Positions 32,280 through 43,888 of a DNA stretch of 64,000 nucleotides are shown piece by piece (within the stretch, counting starts at the first letter, position 1; every line of letters starts with the position of its first letter). The translations under genes and the position numbers were made by a program. The notes under the pieces are model-generated. The model was given only the letters and a program-made list of their open reading frames with translations. It was not told the origin of the DNA and ran no database searches. The stretch comes from Unio delphinus (lineage: Eukaryota; Mollusca; Bivalvia; Unionida; Unionidae): the NCBI GenBank assembly GCA_029339505.1, contig JAQISU010000251.1, positions 1,960,001 to 2,024,000 of the forward strand, in the 5' to 3' direction.

Positions 32280-33133
32280 TTATTTACTTAAATCTGCTAC
32301 GAATTCCACATACCATGTTACTGAAACCCTAATCAAATTTTTATCAGTGGGTGCTATCGTCAACTGTTCAGTTGTATTCTTGTCGATGATCGTTGATATC
32401 GTATTGTTGACCCCGGATGAACTCGACGATGATATATTAAATTGAATCGGTGTTACTAGTGTTAATCGATAAATTCCCTTGACGGTTGCAGTGATATCTA
32501 ATTTGTTGTTTATGAGTACCCTCCACTCAAATGATCCGTGTTGGTTCGTGTATACTACGTTATTGGTTTTCTCATGAGGAATTTTTGTTTTTTCAATGAT
32601 TATTATCATCCTCGGAAAATCATCTTTGACGGCTTCGATGAAGTTTTTCGTCTCATCGATGGATTTTTTAATTTCAGGGAGTTTTATTTCAATTTTGTCC
32701 AACGGGGTTCCAATAAATTTATCCACGATGTTTCTACGAAAATTTGAAAACTGTTTTCCGTGTTCTTCAGTTTTAGATTGAAGTGTTGTTAGTTCCAACA
32801 CCGAATTTTTTAACTCATCGTTGAGAGTTTTTATTCTATCTGTAATAGTCGAAACGAGTACACCCGGTTTGAGTTTACCCTGATCGGAAAATAATACGAT
32901 AGTATCCTCGATTGCGTTTCGTTGTTTAACTAAAATATCATCCAGAGAAATATTACTAGTTTTCAATTTACCCTGACGATCTTGAAATACAATTATTTCA
33001 TTAGGATCAACACTTGCTAAATTCAAGGTCTCAGCTGTTTCATCTTCAATTATTTTTTTATACCATCAGTTGCAGTGCCATCGGGTTCGGGTTTCTTCCG
33101 CGCTGATAAAGGTCTCCCCCAAATATCAATCAT
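32280..33133 (-). pseudogene. Fibre-like protein with a single repeat unit, N-terminus frameshifted
   Basis: The open frame 32280-33026 gives 248 aa, with one KLKTSNISLDDILVKQ unit, a helical middle and the GIYRLTLV beta-type end. This contrasts with three units in A. The conserved MIDIWGR start is at 33133 in another frame; the change is near a T-rich run at about 33053-33060, as in A. If the ATG at 33026 is used, the protein lacks its first ~40 residues. Next to the protease pseudogene. Confidence 0.6.
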
Positions 33134-33153
33134 GTTATTTTATACATCTCTCT

Positions 33154-33572
33154 CTAAAATCGTTTCGATTTCCAGTGATTACTATTGTATTCATTTACGA
33201 CAATATGAGGTGGTTTTCCAGATTTTGAAATGGCGTCAAGGACATTTAATACATCGCTGCCACATATTGGTGGGTCATTCATTTGTTGTGTTGGTAGTGT
33301 AGAATACCAAGTCTTCATTGGAAAAGTTTTTATATAACGCATAAACTCTTTAGGCGGTGCTAATCCATATGAATCATAATAAACAATCCCACGCGGATCA
33401 ATAGCGTATGCAACCCAGTGAGTTCCAGGTCCGGTGCTGTTATCGAGATTAATGATACCGGTTTCAACGCTTTTGGGTTGTGCCGGTAACTGATCTTTCA
33501 TAAAGACACCTCTGAAGTTTTTTATAGCGAGTTTTTTTAGCAGCATCAAGTAAATCAAAATTGGACATTGGA
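33154..33572 (-). pseudogene. PRO: Adenain-type protease, frameshifted near N-terminus
   Basis: The catalytic motifs are still readable (GTHWVAY, YYDSYG, PPICGSDVLNVLDAI), but the MSNFDLLDAAKK start is in another frame; the change is in a T7 run near 33533. The C-terminus differs from A. Probably inactive unless the homopolymer is a calling error. Homologous to 2113-2541. Confidence 0.75.
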
Positions 33573-33653
33573 ACCAAAGATTTCTGGGTTAATAAACCGG
33601 TCCTAGTCTTAGACCGTTTCCGCTGTACTATGAATACGGGGTTACTGGTAGTC

Positions 33654-34070
33654 TTAGACCCTTTCCCTTTTTTTATACCCTCGTCCCTTCTTCGGTTCAT
33701 ATGATTCAGCAATGCCTTGTACCGCTTTTGTTCCCAATGCTCCAGCTGCCCCCAATGCGACCGCTTTTGCAACTGCTGGGGCTGCCGCTGCAATTAATCC
33801 TGGAATCGCAGCAAATAACGGGAATATACCGCCTGTTTTAATCATAGTTTGGATAGCAGCCGCAGAAATAGTAATCTGAACGCCTTTTTTTGCTACAAGT
33901 GCAACATTGAAGAGTTTCACTTGACGAGTTGTCAGCGATAATTTATTTGCACCACACTTCATTTGATTGGGTTTCAACGTGATTGTGGTTCCACACTTTT
34001 TAGCCGATTCTGATTGCAATGTCTTGACCTGACCAGGTGTAAGGGCAACACTAATAACACTATACGACAT
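33654..34070 (-). CDS. Small hydrophobic virion protein
   Basis: About 138 aa from the ATG at 34070 (MSYSVISVALTPGQ, the start shared by all copies; an in-frame ATG at 34100 would add ten residues). It has the LTTRQVKLFN domain, the KTGGIFPLFAAIPGL hydrophobic Ala-rich segment and a basic end (KKGRGYKKRERV). The position that is TAG in copy A is a Gln codon here. It is one of the few virion genes in B without a break. Role unknown; membrane or core association is suggested only by composition. Confidence 0.65.
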   Translation of the reverse strand: MSYSVISVALTPGQVKTLQSESAKKCGTTITLKPNQMKCGANKLSLTTRQVKLFNVALVAKKGVQITISAAAIQTMIKTGGIFPLFAAIPGLIAAAAPAVAKAVALGAAGALGTKAVQGIAESYEPKKGRGYKKRERV

Positions 34071-34149
34071 TATACATAATAGATTTACAATTTCAATCAT
34101 AGATTTTTGAAAATCATAGATTTTCCACTGGCGTATCTACCACTCTCAT

Positions 34150-35491
34150 TTATCCTCCAACACCTTCAAGTAGCATTGATTTATCACTGAGAATGACAGC
34201 AGCTACTCTATAATTATCAATAACACCACGAAGCACATTAGCTCTAAAATGTATATCAACGACAGACTGTCTTGTTAAATCAAGATGTTCCAGTGAAAAG
34301 TAATAGATCGGATACAGTTTCTTAAAATCAAATTGTGATATTTGCAAACCAGTATCAACATTTTGATCACGTGCCATAAATGACAACAACCTATGATACA
34401 CGCGTGCAATATGATTTTGACCGTAATCAAGTTGTACATCTTCAGATGGTTCCTGCTGACCGTTTATTCTCAGTGAGACGTCTTTAACACCTAATTGATC
34501 AAATATCATATGGCTGGAGAGCTGATTGCCAACTCGTGTGTTATCCTGTAACGCAATAAATATATGACGTGGCGCAGCAATGCCTTGTTTTGATGCTAGA
34601 TTCCACGTGAATACCCCGTTGATGATTGATTGTTTAACATCTGTACTTACCGTTAGCCAACTTAGTAATGATTTTCCTCCTTGGTCCATAAATGATAGTA
34701 ATCGTTCTTCTGCGATGATTGATGGAGTCAACACTGGCATCCACAATGACATTTTTGTTAAAATAACTTTACCAGCATCAGCATTTGGATTTGCAGCATC
34801 CGCTGGAATCCTCCAAATTGCGTCATTATCATCACTCTTTCGTACAAGCGCTACTGTATGCTTCGCTCATAAATAACTTTTCGGACGTTTCTACAGAATC
34901 CAAATATGTGATGCAGTGGAATCGCGCATGAAAATGATTTACGCCGCCCCTCAAACATTGACATACGTGTTGCAGCTCCTAGATTGAAATTAGGATCGTT
35001 TTTTATAATCATATTTTCAACATCAACATAGCAGCACCAGCATTATTCTGTGGTCGTCTTACAACAAATTGATTTCCTCCAACGGTATTTTTTAACATCT
35101 TTTGCAAAGATCATAGAAGGTCCTGCTGATCTTGTATTATCATCAGAATATCTCGATAACCCGATTACTGTTGTAACCACATCAACATCGCGATCTAAAT
35201 ACTCAAGTTTTTCTCCATCAATGAGATATCTAGCACTTTCGAATAACGCCATAATACCATTATTGACAAAACCGACTTGAGTACCAACTGGATACGGTGC
35301 TGGTACAGCAGTAGTATCAGCAGCTGTTACAAGTTCTCCTTCTACTTCAATAAACGCTTCAGCGGGTAGAAAATACTTACTGGTATCATGTACTTGAAGT
35401 TCAATTCTTGATCGACTATTTGAGTCTATTGCACGATAGGCGTAATATTGATAATCGCGTACAGAAACATCCTTGGGGACTGGGTCGTCTA
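34150..35491 (-). pseudogene. MCP: Major capsid protein, 3' part, cut by the LTR element
   Basis: Homologue of 3169-4632. The C-terminal 200 codons (34150-34752) are open and very similar to copies A and C. Upstream, the HIFGFC, SARYLIDG and KYFLP blocks appear in different frames with indels. The C-terminus stops about 15 residues early. At 35491 the gene is cut by the LTR retrotransposon and resumes at 42403. Clearly non-functional. Confidence 0.9.
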
Positions 35492-37337
35492 TGTCACAGA
35501 ATTAGGCGAAAATTTGAACTGATTTTTGTTGTACTTGAATTGCAAACGAAACTCACCATTTTCTTGATTTCGTCGTACACGCATTACCTGGGGTGATTAA
35601 GTGGCGTGTAACGATTTGCATGTGCCGATTTGTAATTTACATGAAATCCGAAATACTCGTTTTACGTGGTGTACGGCAAGCTCGATGTGATTTATGTTCA
35701 CCTATTGAGAGTATATAAGGCGAACTATTTATCATAAATTTTTTACGGGAACTAAAATATCTAATCGAAGGATAGATAACCTCGTCTTGCAAGTCTCCAG
35801 CCAAAGGGGTGAGTGTTAAATTTACATTTTCGTTTTATTGTGAATTTTATTCAGATTATCATTTCGTATAATGATGCTTTTATTGCAATTAAACGTGGAA
35901 TATTTGGAATTACTAGTCACTTTTAGACTTTAAATACAATATCGTAATCTACGGCTTAGATTATTTTTGAGACAACTATTATTAGTCTGGTTTTGTTTAT
36001 TATAGCTGATTCCGGAGATCTAATAACATCGTTGATTCCGTAGATCTGATAACATCTGACAATAGCTGTCACCGTTTGATTCAGTCTGATTCCGTCGTTG
36101 ATTCAGTCTGATTCCAGCTGATTCCGTCGTTGATTCAGTCTGATTCAGTCTGATTCCAGCTGATTCCGTCGTTGATACCGTAGAAGTTCATCACTGATAG
36201 CGCATCTAATAACATCGTTGATACCGTCTCTGATACCGTAGCTGCTAACATAGTTGTTACATTGTTTCTGGTACCGTAGCTGCTAATAACATCGTTGATA
36301 CCGTAGCTGCTAATAACATCGTTGATACCGTAGCTGCTAATAACATCGTTGATACCGTAGCTGCTAATAGCATCGTTGATACCGTAGCTGCTAATAACAT
36401 CGTTGATACCGTAGCTGTTAACACATCTGATACCATCTTTTGATAAACGTCTTTGATATCGTTTGATTTGTTGTGGGACATCTATTGTTTGTTCTGGAAC
36501 ATCTCTGTATAAATATCTGAATGTGCTTGTGCCGTTAATTTGTGCAAACGGAATTGAAGTATCTGTCTGTGTGTCGAACTGTCTGTTCGTCAACATCTGT
36601 GTAACATGTAAATATCCGGAAAGCTAGAAGTCCGAGTGTCGGAGCTGTCTTAGAGTTGTAAAACGTCCGGGTTGACATCTAGGGGAGTGAGGAACCGTTG
36701 GTTCGGGTAGATGTTGTATGCTGTCTGAACGTATAACTGTGGTGGATCCGTGTAGGGAAACGTCCGATAATAGTATTGGTCAACCCTCGGTTCTCGGGGA
36801 AACTGGGAGACGATTCAACTGTTGCTGAATCGTGCGGTTATACAGGGGAGACACATAGGTGTATTGAAATTGTGATATAATTTAATACATTGTTGTATTT
36901 GCATGCTTATGTCAGATCGCAATAATATTTCAAGTGATCACATAGATATAAATAAAAGCTAGCAACTTGATTCAATACAAGTATATGATCGTGCTAGTTA
37001 TCGCAATCCATCGTGCGATAGATAGTTTGTCGTTTGTGTTTATTTTTTTTTCGTAAATCATAGTTGCATTTATTTAACTTTCGTAAAGGATTCTTGGATC
37101 TGTGTATAATCCAAGAGATCCCTTTACATTTGTGATTCCTTTTGTATTGTTATTTAATTTATTCATGTATTGTGAATGGTTGTGAGTTTAATTGTGGGTT
37201 GAGTGCATGAATTATTGTGTTGTTACATCTGTATTTTTTTCATTTATAATTTATTACATAAATTTATATTTTCTTTCACAAATTGTGTTTGTATTGTTCA
37301 TTTAATCCACCCTCCTCTCGGTAACAATTCTGTTACA
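35492..37337 (+). repeat. 5' LTR
   Basis: 1846 bp. U3 has a TATA box (TATATAAGG at 35712-35720). A 27-bp minisatellite (ATCGTTGATACCGTAGCTGC unit, about five copies, 36289-36420) and CTGATTCC-type repeats lie in the middle. ATAAATAAAAGC near 36946 could be a polyadenylation signal. The 153-codon minus-strand frame over the minisatellite is a repeat artefact. Confidence 0.95.
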
Positions 37338-37338
37338 A

Positions 37339-37358
37339 TGGTGTCAGAAGTGGGATCG
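37339..37358 (+). promoter_or_regulatory. Primer binding site, tRNA-Leu type
   Basis: TGGTGTCAGAAGTGGGATCG starts 2 bp after the LTR end. Its first 18 bases are complementary to the 3' end of an animal tRNA-Leu (CAA) including the CCA tail. Confidence 0.85.
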
Positions 37359-37484
37359 TTGGATTAAGTGAACTGTCAATCATTTTTGTGAAGGTATACA
37401 TTTAATGTTTATATTTGAGCGTGACCTTCTGTTAAGATAATACTCTAGTTGGAGTTTATTTTTGTTTAGTTTACCTAGGTCCGT

Positions 37485-40373
37485 GTGTCCAGTATAAACG
37501 TGTTTACATTATTGGTTTGGTTATATATCTATATTCATATTACAATTGTCATGTCATCCCTTAAGGACTTGGTTGCCTTAGGCAAAGAATTTGGATATGA
37601 AGGTGAAAGCTTAAGGAAATTTATTCAAGAAGAACAAGCCCGGGAAAGGGACGAAAGGGTAAGAGCAAGGGAATTAGAAAGGGAATCCGAAGATAGGAAA
37701 TGGGCCTTCGAAAGGGAAAAGATAGAATTTGAGAGGGAAAAGATAGAATTAGAGAAGCAGGCCGAAAAGGATAGGATAGGATGGGAAATGGAAGCGGAGC
37801 AAAAGCGAATAGAGTTAGATGAAAAAGCAAAACAACGGGATCATGAGCGTAAGGTAGAATTAGCGACATCTGGAAGAGAACACGATTCTGCCTTTAGCAA
37901 ATTAAGGGGCCCCAAATTACCTCCCTTTGACGATGAAAAAGATAACATAGATAGTTATCTTCATCGGTTTGAGCGGTATGCCGAAAACCAGAAGTGGAGT
38001 CAAAATGACTGGGCGCTGCATCTGAGTGCTTTATTAAAAGGTAAAGCACTGGATGTATACTCGCGACTTCCTAGGGACGATGTGTTTAAGTACGACGTCC
38101 TAAAGGAAGCACTTCTCAAAAGGTACGAGCTCACTGAACAAGGTTTTCGAAAAAAGTTCAGGTATAGCAAGCCCGATAAGGGAGAAACCTTTGGTCAGTT
38201 CACCGTCAGAATTGCGAACTATTTTGAGCGGTGGATTGAATGCGGCAAAGCGGTGAAAACGTTTGAAGGGTTGACTGATTTCTTGCTCAGAGATCAATTA
38301 TTTAATACAGTTGGGCGAGAATTAGATCAATTTCTGAAGGAGAAAGTCTTCACAAACGTAAAAGATATGGCTAAGCAAGCCGATTTATTTGCCGAAGCTC
38401 ATGGGGGAACCCAGAACGTGGTTTTAAAAGATTTTAAGTCTGGAAACCAGTCTGTAAGACCTATGCCTAGGGAGCCTGTAAAATCAGCTGAGGTAAAAAG
38501 GTCAGTTGGGAATCCAGTTTTTCAGCGTGTGCGGTGTTTCTTGTGTAATGCATTGGGTCATGTTCAAAAAGACTGTCCTAAAAGAAAGGCACTTATACAT
38601 AAGGTAGCAGTGGCTATACAAAGTAAAGGTATAACTGATAACATCGTACAGGTAGAACCTTGTATTCATTCGCTTGGCACGTGTTTATTTCCTGAAGCGC
38701 GTGTACCAACCGCGAGAGGGTTTGTCAACGGTCGAGAAGTCGTGGTATTGCGTGACACTGGTTGTACGGGCGTAGTGATCAAACGTAGTCTCGTGCAGGA
38801 TAACCAAATGCTCGGGTGGGAATCCCCATGTATGTTACTTGATCAGACGATGGGTCGCATTCCCGTAGCAAGGATCACAGTAAAAACACCTTTCTTAACG
38901 GGAACTGTTGATGCCCTTTGTATGGACAATCCTATATACGATCTGACGATCGGTAATGTTGAAGGTTCCCGTCTTCCAACCATGGCCGATTTTAAAATAC
39001 CTTTGGCCCAGGCAGTCGAAACGCGAGCGCAAACACGGCGAGAGAAAACCGCGTTTCATAAATTAATAGTCCCTGAATCGATCTCAGGAATTTCCCGTGA
39101 TGATTTCAAACAAGAGCAAGATCGTGATGAATCCATCAGAACAATTGTTGAGAAAATCACGTCCGGCGCGATTAAACATTGCAAGCGTGGGGGTAGCTCT
39201 AGATTCGTACGCAAGAACGGATTAATTCATAGGGAGTTTAGCGCTCGGGAGGGTAAGAAGTATTGGCAAGTGGTCGTACCCCAGAGATACAGATCTCAAG
39301 TACTTAGGGTGGCACATGAGTCAAGCATGGCAGGACACCTAGGTAAGGCTAAGACCACTAGCAGGGTAGTCGCTGAATTCTACTGGCCCGGTGTTAATGG
39401 CGATGTCACACGGTTCTGTAGGTCGTGCGACGTATGTCAGAAAACCGTCTGTAAGGGAAGGGTCACAAGGGTGCCCTTGGGACAGATGCCATTAATAGAT
39501 ACACCGTTTAAAAGAGTGGCAGTAGATATTGTAGGACCAATACACACAGTTACCGAAAGAAAGAATCGGTACATACTTACTCTGGTTGACTACGCAACCA
39601 GATACCCTGAAGCCGTAGCGTTACCAACTATTGAAACGGAAAGGGTAGCTGAAGCATTAGTTGATATCTTCAGTAGGGTAGGGGTGCCAGAGGAAATCCT
39701 CACTGATTGTGGTGCCCAATTCACCTCTGACCTCATGGGTGAAATAAGTAGGCTGTTATCCATCAAACAGCTAAACACTACCCCATACCATCCGATGTGC
39801 AATGGACTGGTAGAGAAGTTTAATGGTACCCTGAAAAGCATGCTGCGAAAGATGTGCGCGGAACGTCCGCAAGACTGGGACCGTTATTTAAACGCTGTTC
39901 TGTTCGCGTACCGTGAAGTACCGCAGGAAAGTTTAGGGTTCTCACCCTTTGAACTGTTGTATGGTAGAACGGTTCGAGGCCCGATGCGGATACTACGCGA
40001 ACTATGGACTGGTGATGTCTCGAACGAGGAAATAAAAACGACTTACCAGTACGTGTTAGATCTAAGAAATAAACTTGAGAGTACATGCCAGATGGCACGT
40101 GACGAATTGATTAAATCGGGGCGCAGATATGCCAAGTATTACAACCGCAGAGCGCGTAATAGGAAATTTCTTGTGGGAGATCAGGTGCTATTGCTTCTTC
40201 CAACGAGTTCGAATAAGTTATTAGTCCAGTGGAAAGGTCCATATGAAGTTAAAGAAGTAAAAGGTGACATGGACTATAAAATTGACATGGACGGTAATGT
40301 AAAGACATTCCATGCAAACATGCTCAAGTTATACATCAAGAGACAGAGCGACAATGTCAATAAGGGGAGTTGA
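37485..40373 (+). CDS. Gag-protease-integrase polyprotein without RT/RNase H
   Basis: 962 aa; the ATG at 37551 (MSSLKDLVALGKEFG) is a likely alternative start. Order: a highly charged coiled coil (about 30-135); a SCAN-like capsid domain (about 140-300; YLHRFERYAENQKWS, LLKGKALDVYSRLP); a CCHC knuckle (CFLCNALGHVQKDC, about 350); a retropepsin with LRDTGC (about 421); then an integrase: HHCC finger (HESSMAGHLGK...CRSCDVC), Asp near 678 (AVDIVGPI), Asp near 738 (LTDCGAQF), Glu near 775 (LVEKFNG) and a GPY-type tail (VQWKGPYEV). No reverse transcriptase or RNase H is present between protease and integrase or after it. SCAN-like Gag is typical of Gmr1-like elements, where RT follows IN. A probable non-autonomous derivative. 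Confidence 0.9.
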   Translation: MSSINVFTLLVWLYIYIHITIVMSSLKDLVALGKEFGYEGESLRKFIQEEQARERDERVRARELERESEDRKWAFEREKIEFEREKIELEKQAEKDRIGWEMEAEQKRIELDEKAKQRDHERKVELATSGREHDSAFSKLRGPKLPPFDDEKDNIDSYLHRFERYAENQKWSQNDWALHLSALLKGKALDVYSRLPRDDVFKYDVLKEALLKRYELTEQGFRKKFRYSKPDKGETFGQFTVRIANYFERWIECGKAVKTFEGLTDFLLRDQLFNTVGRELDQFLKEKVFTNVKDMAKQADLFAEAHGGTQNVVLKDFKSGNQSVRPMPREPVKSAEVKRSVGNPVFQRVRCFLCNALGHVQKDCPKRKALIHKVAVAIQSKGITDNIVQVEPCIHSLGTCLFPEARVPTARGFVNGREVVVLRDTGCTGVVIKRSLVQDNQMLGWESPCMLLDQTMGRIPVARITVKTPFLTGTVDALCMDNPIYDLTIGNVEGSRLPTMADFKIPLAQAVETRAQTRREKTAFHKLIVPESISGISRDDFKQEQDRDESIRTIVEKITSGAIKHCKRGGSSRFVRKNGLIHREFSAREGKKYWQVVVPQRYRSQVLRVAHESSMAGHLGKAKTTSRVVAEFYWPGVNGDVTRFCRSCDVCQKTVCKGRVTRVPLGQMPLIDTPFKRVAVDIVGPIHTVTERKNRYILTLVDYATRYPEAVALPTIETERVAEALVDIFSRVGVPEEILTDCGAQFTSDLMGEISRLLSIKQLNTTPYHPMCNGLVEKFNGTLKSMLRKMCAERPQDWDRYLNAVLFAYREVPQESLGFSPFELLYGRTVRGPMRILRELWTGDVSNEEIKTTYQYVLDLRNKLESTCQMARDELIKSGRRYAKYYNRRARNRKFLVGDQVLLLLPTSSNKLLVQWKGPYEVKEVKGDMDYKIDMDGNVKTFHANMLKLYIKRQSDNVNKGS

Positions 40374-40543
40374 AAATATAGGCGCAGACTACTTGAGTAG
40401 GGCATGATGGGAAATTTGTATGAATTTGCCCAGTAATAAAATCCAGTTTGTAGTATAACCAGTGTAAATGTTGTAAGATATCATCAGTAGTTATTTTTCT
40501 TCTATTCTGTGTTAGTTTTAAAAATGTGTACATTTTTATTCTT

Positions 40544-40553
40544 AGGGGGGAGG
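40544..40553 (+). promoter_or_regulatory. Polypurine tract
   Basis: AGGGGGGAGG just before the 3' LTR (TG at 40557); the expected plus-strand primer site. Confidence 0.8.
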
Positions 40554-40556
40554 TAT

Positions 40557-42402
40557 TGTCACAGAATTAGGCGAAAATTTGAACTGATTTTTGTTGTACT
40601 TGAATTGCAAACGAAACTCACCATTTTCTTGATTTCGTCGTACACGCATTACCTGGGGTGATTAAGTGGCGTGTAACGATTTGCATGTGCCAATTTGTAA
40701 TTTACATGAAATCCGAAATACTCGTTTTACGTGGTGTACGGCAAGCTCGATGTGATTTATGTTCACCTATTGAGAGTATATAAGGCGAACTATTTATCAT
40801 AATTTTTTTACGGGAACTAAAATATCTAATCGAAGGATAGATAACCTCGTCTTGCAAGTCTCCAGCCAAAGGGGTGAGTGTTAAATTTACATTTTCGTTT
40901 TATTGTGAATTTTATTCAGATTATCATTTCGTATAATGATGCTTTTATTGCAATTAAACGTGGAATATTTGGAATTACTAGTCACTTTTAGACTTTAAAT
41001 ACAATATCGTAATCTACGGCTTAGATTATTTTTGAGACAACTATTATTAGTCTGGTTTTGTTTATTATAGCTGATTCCGGAGATCTAATAACATCGTTGA
41101 TTCCGTAGATCTGATAACATCTGACAATAGCTGTCACCGTTTGATTCAGTCTGATTCCGTCGTTGATTCAGTCTGATTCCAGCTGATTCCGTCGTTGATT
41201 CAGTCTGATTCAGTCTGATTCCAGCTGATTCCGTCGTTGATACCGTAGAAGTTCATCACTGATAGCGCATCTAATAACATCGTTGATACCGTCTCTGATA
41301 CCGTAGCTGCTAACATAGTTGTTACATTGTTTCTGGTACCGTAGCTGCTAATAACATCGTTGATACCGTAGCTGCTAATAACATCGTTGATACCGTAGCT
41401 GCTAATAACATCGTTGATACCGTAGCTGCTAATAGCATCGTTGATACCGTAGCTGCTAATAACATCGTTGATACCGTAGCTGTTAACACATCTGATACCA
41501 TCTTTTGATAAACGTCTTTGATATCGTTTGATTTGTTGTGGGACATCTATTGTTTGTTCTGGAACATCTCTGTATAAATATCTGAATGTGCTTGTGCCGT
41601 TAATTTGTGCAAACGGAATTGAAGTATCTGTCTGTGTGTCGAACTGTCTGTTCGTCAACATCTGTGTAACATGTAAATATCCGGAAAGCTAGAAGTCCGA
41701 GTGTCGGAGCTGTCTTAGAGTTGTAAAACGTCCGGGTTGACATCTAGGGGAGTGAGGAACCGTTGGTTCGGGTAGATGTTGTATGCTGTCTGAACGTATA
41801 ACTGTGGTGGATCCGTGTAGGGAAACGTCCGATAATAGTATTGGTCAACCCTCGGTTCTCGGGGAAACTGGGAGACGATTCAACTGTTGCTGAATCGTGC
41901 GGTTATACAGGGGAGACACATAGGTGTATTGAAATTGTGATATAATTTAATACATTGTTGTATTTGCATGCTTATGTCAGATCGCAATAATATTTCAAGT
42001 GATCACATAGATATAAATAAAAGCTAGCAACTTGATTCAATACAAGTATATGATCGTGCTAGTTATCGCAATCCATCGTGCGATAGATAGTTTGTCGTTT
42101 GTGTTTATTTTTTTTTCGTAAATCATAGTTGCATTTATTTAACTTTCGTAAAGGATTCTTGGATCTGTGTATAATCCAAGAGATCCCTTTACATTTGTGA
42201 TTCCTTTTGTATTGTTATTTAATTTATTCATGTATTGTGAATGGTTGTGAGTTTAATTGTGGGTTGAGTGCATGAATTATTGTGTTGTTACATCTGTATT
42301 TTTTTCATTTATAATTTATTACATAAATTTATATTTTCTTTCACAAATTGTGTTTGTATTGTTCATTTAATCCACCCTCCTCTCGGTAACAATTCTGTTA
42401 CA
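40557..42402 (+). repeat. 3' LTR
   Basis: 1846 bp, practically identical to the 5' LTR; differences seen are one base in CATGTGCC(G/A)ATTTG and one in the ATCATAA(A/T)TTTTT stretch. Confidence 0.95.
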
Positions 42403-42442
42403 GTCTATATCAAACGCTGGATCAGGTGACCCTTTTGAACAT
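42403..42442 (-). pseudogene. MCP: Major capsid protein of Polinton B, 5' stub after the LTR element
   Basis: The start codon at 42442 and the first ~13 codons are on this side of the LTR insertion. An extra base relative to A and C causes a frameshift and an early TGA. The capsid gene was therefore broken by point changes as well as by the insertion. Confidence 0.85.
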
Positions 42443-42478
42443 TTTATTCTCTTTATCAAAGTCTAAATCGCGATTTTC

Positions 42479-42903
42479 CATTTCATCGTCGTGGTTGTAA
42501 GTCACTTCATGCTATCATATTTGCAATATTGCTTTGGTCGAGGGTCATCAACGACGCTAGTTTTTTATCTACTGCGTTATTTATTATTTTACTAACACTT
42601 GCAGGCATCTCTGCTGTAGACGGTAACGGTTTCTTTCTTCGTCTAACTAATTATGTTATTTTATTCTTCGCGGCTGAAAACGCTTTTCCAGCAAGATCTC
42701 CAACAGCACTAATACCCTTATCACGAATAACATCAATGGCTTTCATTCCTAGTTGTTTAGGTAACGGCATCACTTTTGGGGCTATTCTTGCAAATAACCC
42801 CGCAATGGTATCACCGAAACCATCACCATAGTATGCTCTATAAACCGTGAATTAACTACATAGACGCTAGTTGGTTTATCATGATTGTAGTGTATGATCA
42901 TTT
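42479..42903 (-). pseudogene. Basic minor virion protein, broken
   Basis: DNA clearly homologous to 4678-5109 and 50352-50789, including the start MIIHYNHDKPT-type block and the RDKGIS block. It has a 7-bp deletion after the start block, internal stops and a changed C-terminus. Non-functional. Confidence 0.75.
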
Positions 42904-42947
42904 TTTGAAATTGTAAAAAAAATTTCAATTATAAATCACTAGCGTTT

Positions 42948-43754
42948 TCAGTCACTATGATACCCACTTTCCACTAACTCACCAATGAAATCTCGATATG
43001 TTTTGATATCCATGATACCGCCTTGAAATAACCGTCTACAGATATCAGCTGCTTCATTAATTATTTCCGGTGAGTTATTTCCAGCTCGGAACCCTCCGAT
43101 GAGAACCTCTAATCGTGATATATCATTGATAACACTACCAGGACAGTTTTCAACTAAACCACTCCCCAGAAATTCCTCCTCATCGTATGGCTGTCTTATT
43201 TGGAGTTCAAATTTTTTCTTGAAGTCTCTGTATTCCTTCATCCTTCTATCTAAACTCCTGGTATTTATTTCATACAATATATCAGCCCATTCATTATGTG
43301 GCATTCTATAATCCGCATAATTGTCCGTGAAAAACTTCTCTTGTGAATCATAGCTGTTAGCAGCAAATTCACCTAAATTGTCTATATCCTCGTTGAGAAT
43401 TCGTTTTTTAGCAATAACGGTAAATATAATTGATTTAGGTAGTCCACTAACTAGTCGTTGTTGTTCTGAAGAGGTTGATATATCCTGAGGAAGTGCTTTT
43501 AATGGTTTAGTTCTTTTTGCTATTTTTTCTAACACAGGGAGAAAAGACTCTTCTTGTTTAGAAATTGCTGATGTTACATACTCAGTTGCGCTAATTAACG
43601 GTTGAAATAACTTTTGTGTATCAGTAGAAAAGTCAGTCTGAAGGAGATGTCGTTGTTGTAGTTTTTCACGGACACTATCACGAATTGGTATAAATCTCTT
43701 AATTGCATCTAGTCGTTCAAGAGCCAATCGGGTCGTTAATGCTTCATTGACCAT
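42948..43754 (-). CDS. Coiled-coil virion-block protein
   Basis: 268 aa, open. It shares the MVNEALTTRLALERLDAIKRF start with A and C and the conserved C-terminal domain (CPGSVINDISRLEVLIGG, AGNNSPEIINEAADICRRLF, GIMDIKTYRDFI). The middle is shorter than in A: the Gln/Arg-rich segment is absent and an EFAANSYDSQEKFFTD block is present. Function unknown. It is followed leftward by the minor-protein pseudogene, and on the other side by the tandem array that received Polinton C. Confidence 0.62.
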   Translation of the reverse strand: MVNEALTTRLALERLDAIKRFIPIRDSVREKLQQRHLLQTDFSTDTQKLFQPLISATEYVTSAISKQEESFLPVLEKIAKRTKPLKALPQDISTSSEQQRLVSGLPKSIIFTVIAKKRILNEDIDNLGEFAANSYDSQEKFFTDNYADYRMPHNEWADILYEINTRSLDRRMKEYRDFKKKFELQIRQPYDEEEFLGSGLVENCPGSVINDISRLEVLIGGFRAGNNSPEIINEAADICRRLFQGGIMDIKTYRDFIGELVESGYHSD

Positions 43755-43888
43755 TATTAAAAATCGTAGATTTCAATTGCAAAACAATTTTTCGATTGTA
43801 AAACAATTTTCCCGAACCTGACCTAACACCATCGTGGAAGTCTTCCATTGAACTAATCGGAACCATCCATAACGGTCCATCGATTTTG

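Larger units (their letters stand above)
35492..42402 (+). mobile_element. LTR retrotransposon (Gag-PR-IN, no reverse transcriptase)
   Basis: 6911 bp, flanked by the 5-bp target duplication GTCTA (35487-35491 and 42403-42407). LTRs of 1846 bp each start TGTCACAG and end CTGTTACA, and I noticed only two differences between them. A primer binding site, a 962-codon ORF and a polypurine tract lie inside. It is inserted in the opposite orientation to the broken capsid gene of Polinton B. Nearly identical LTRs mean a recent insertion. Confidence 0.96.

Noticed and set aside
36135..36596. A 153-codon minus-strand frame with SSYGINDV repeats (also 41200-41661)
   Set aside because: It lies in the LTR and is produced by a 27-bp minisatellite, whose length is a multiple of three; it has no start context or homology.
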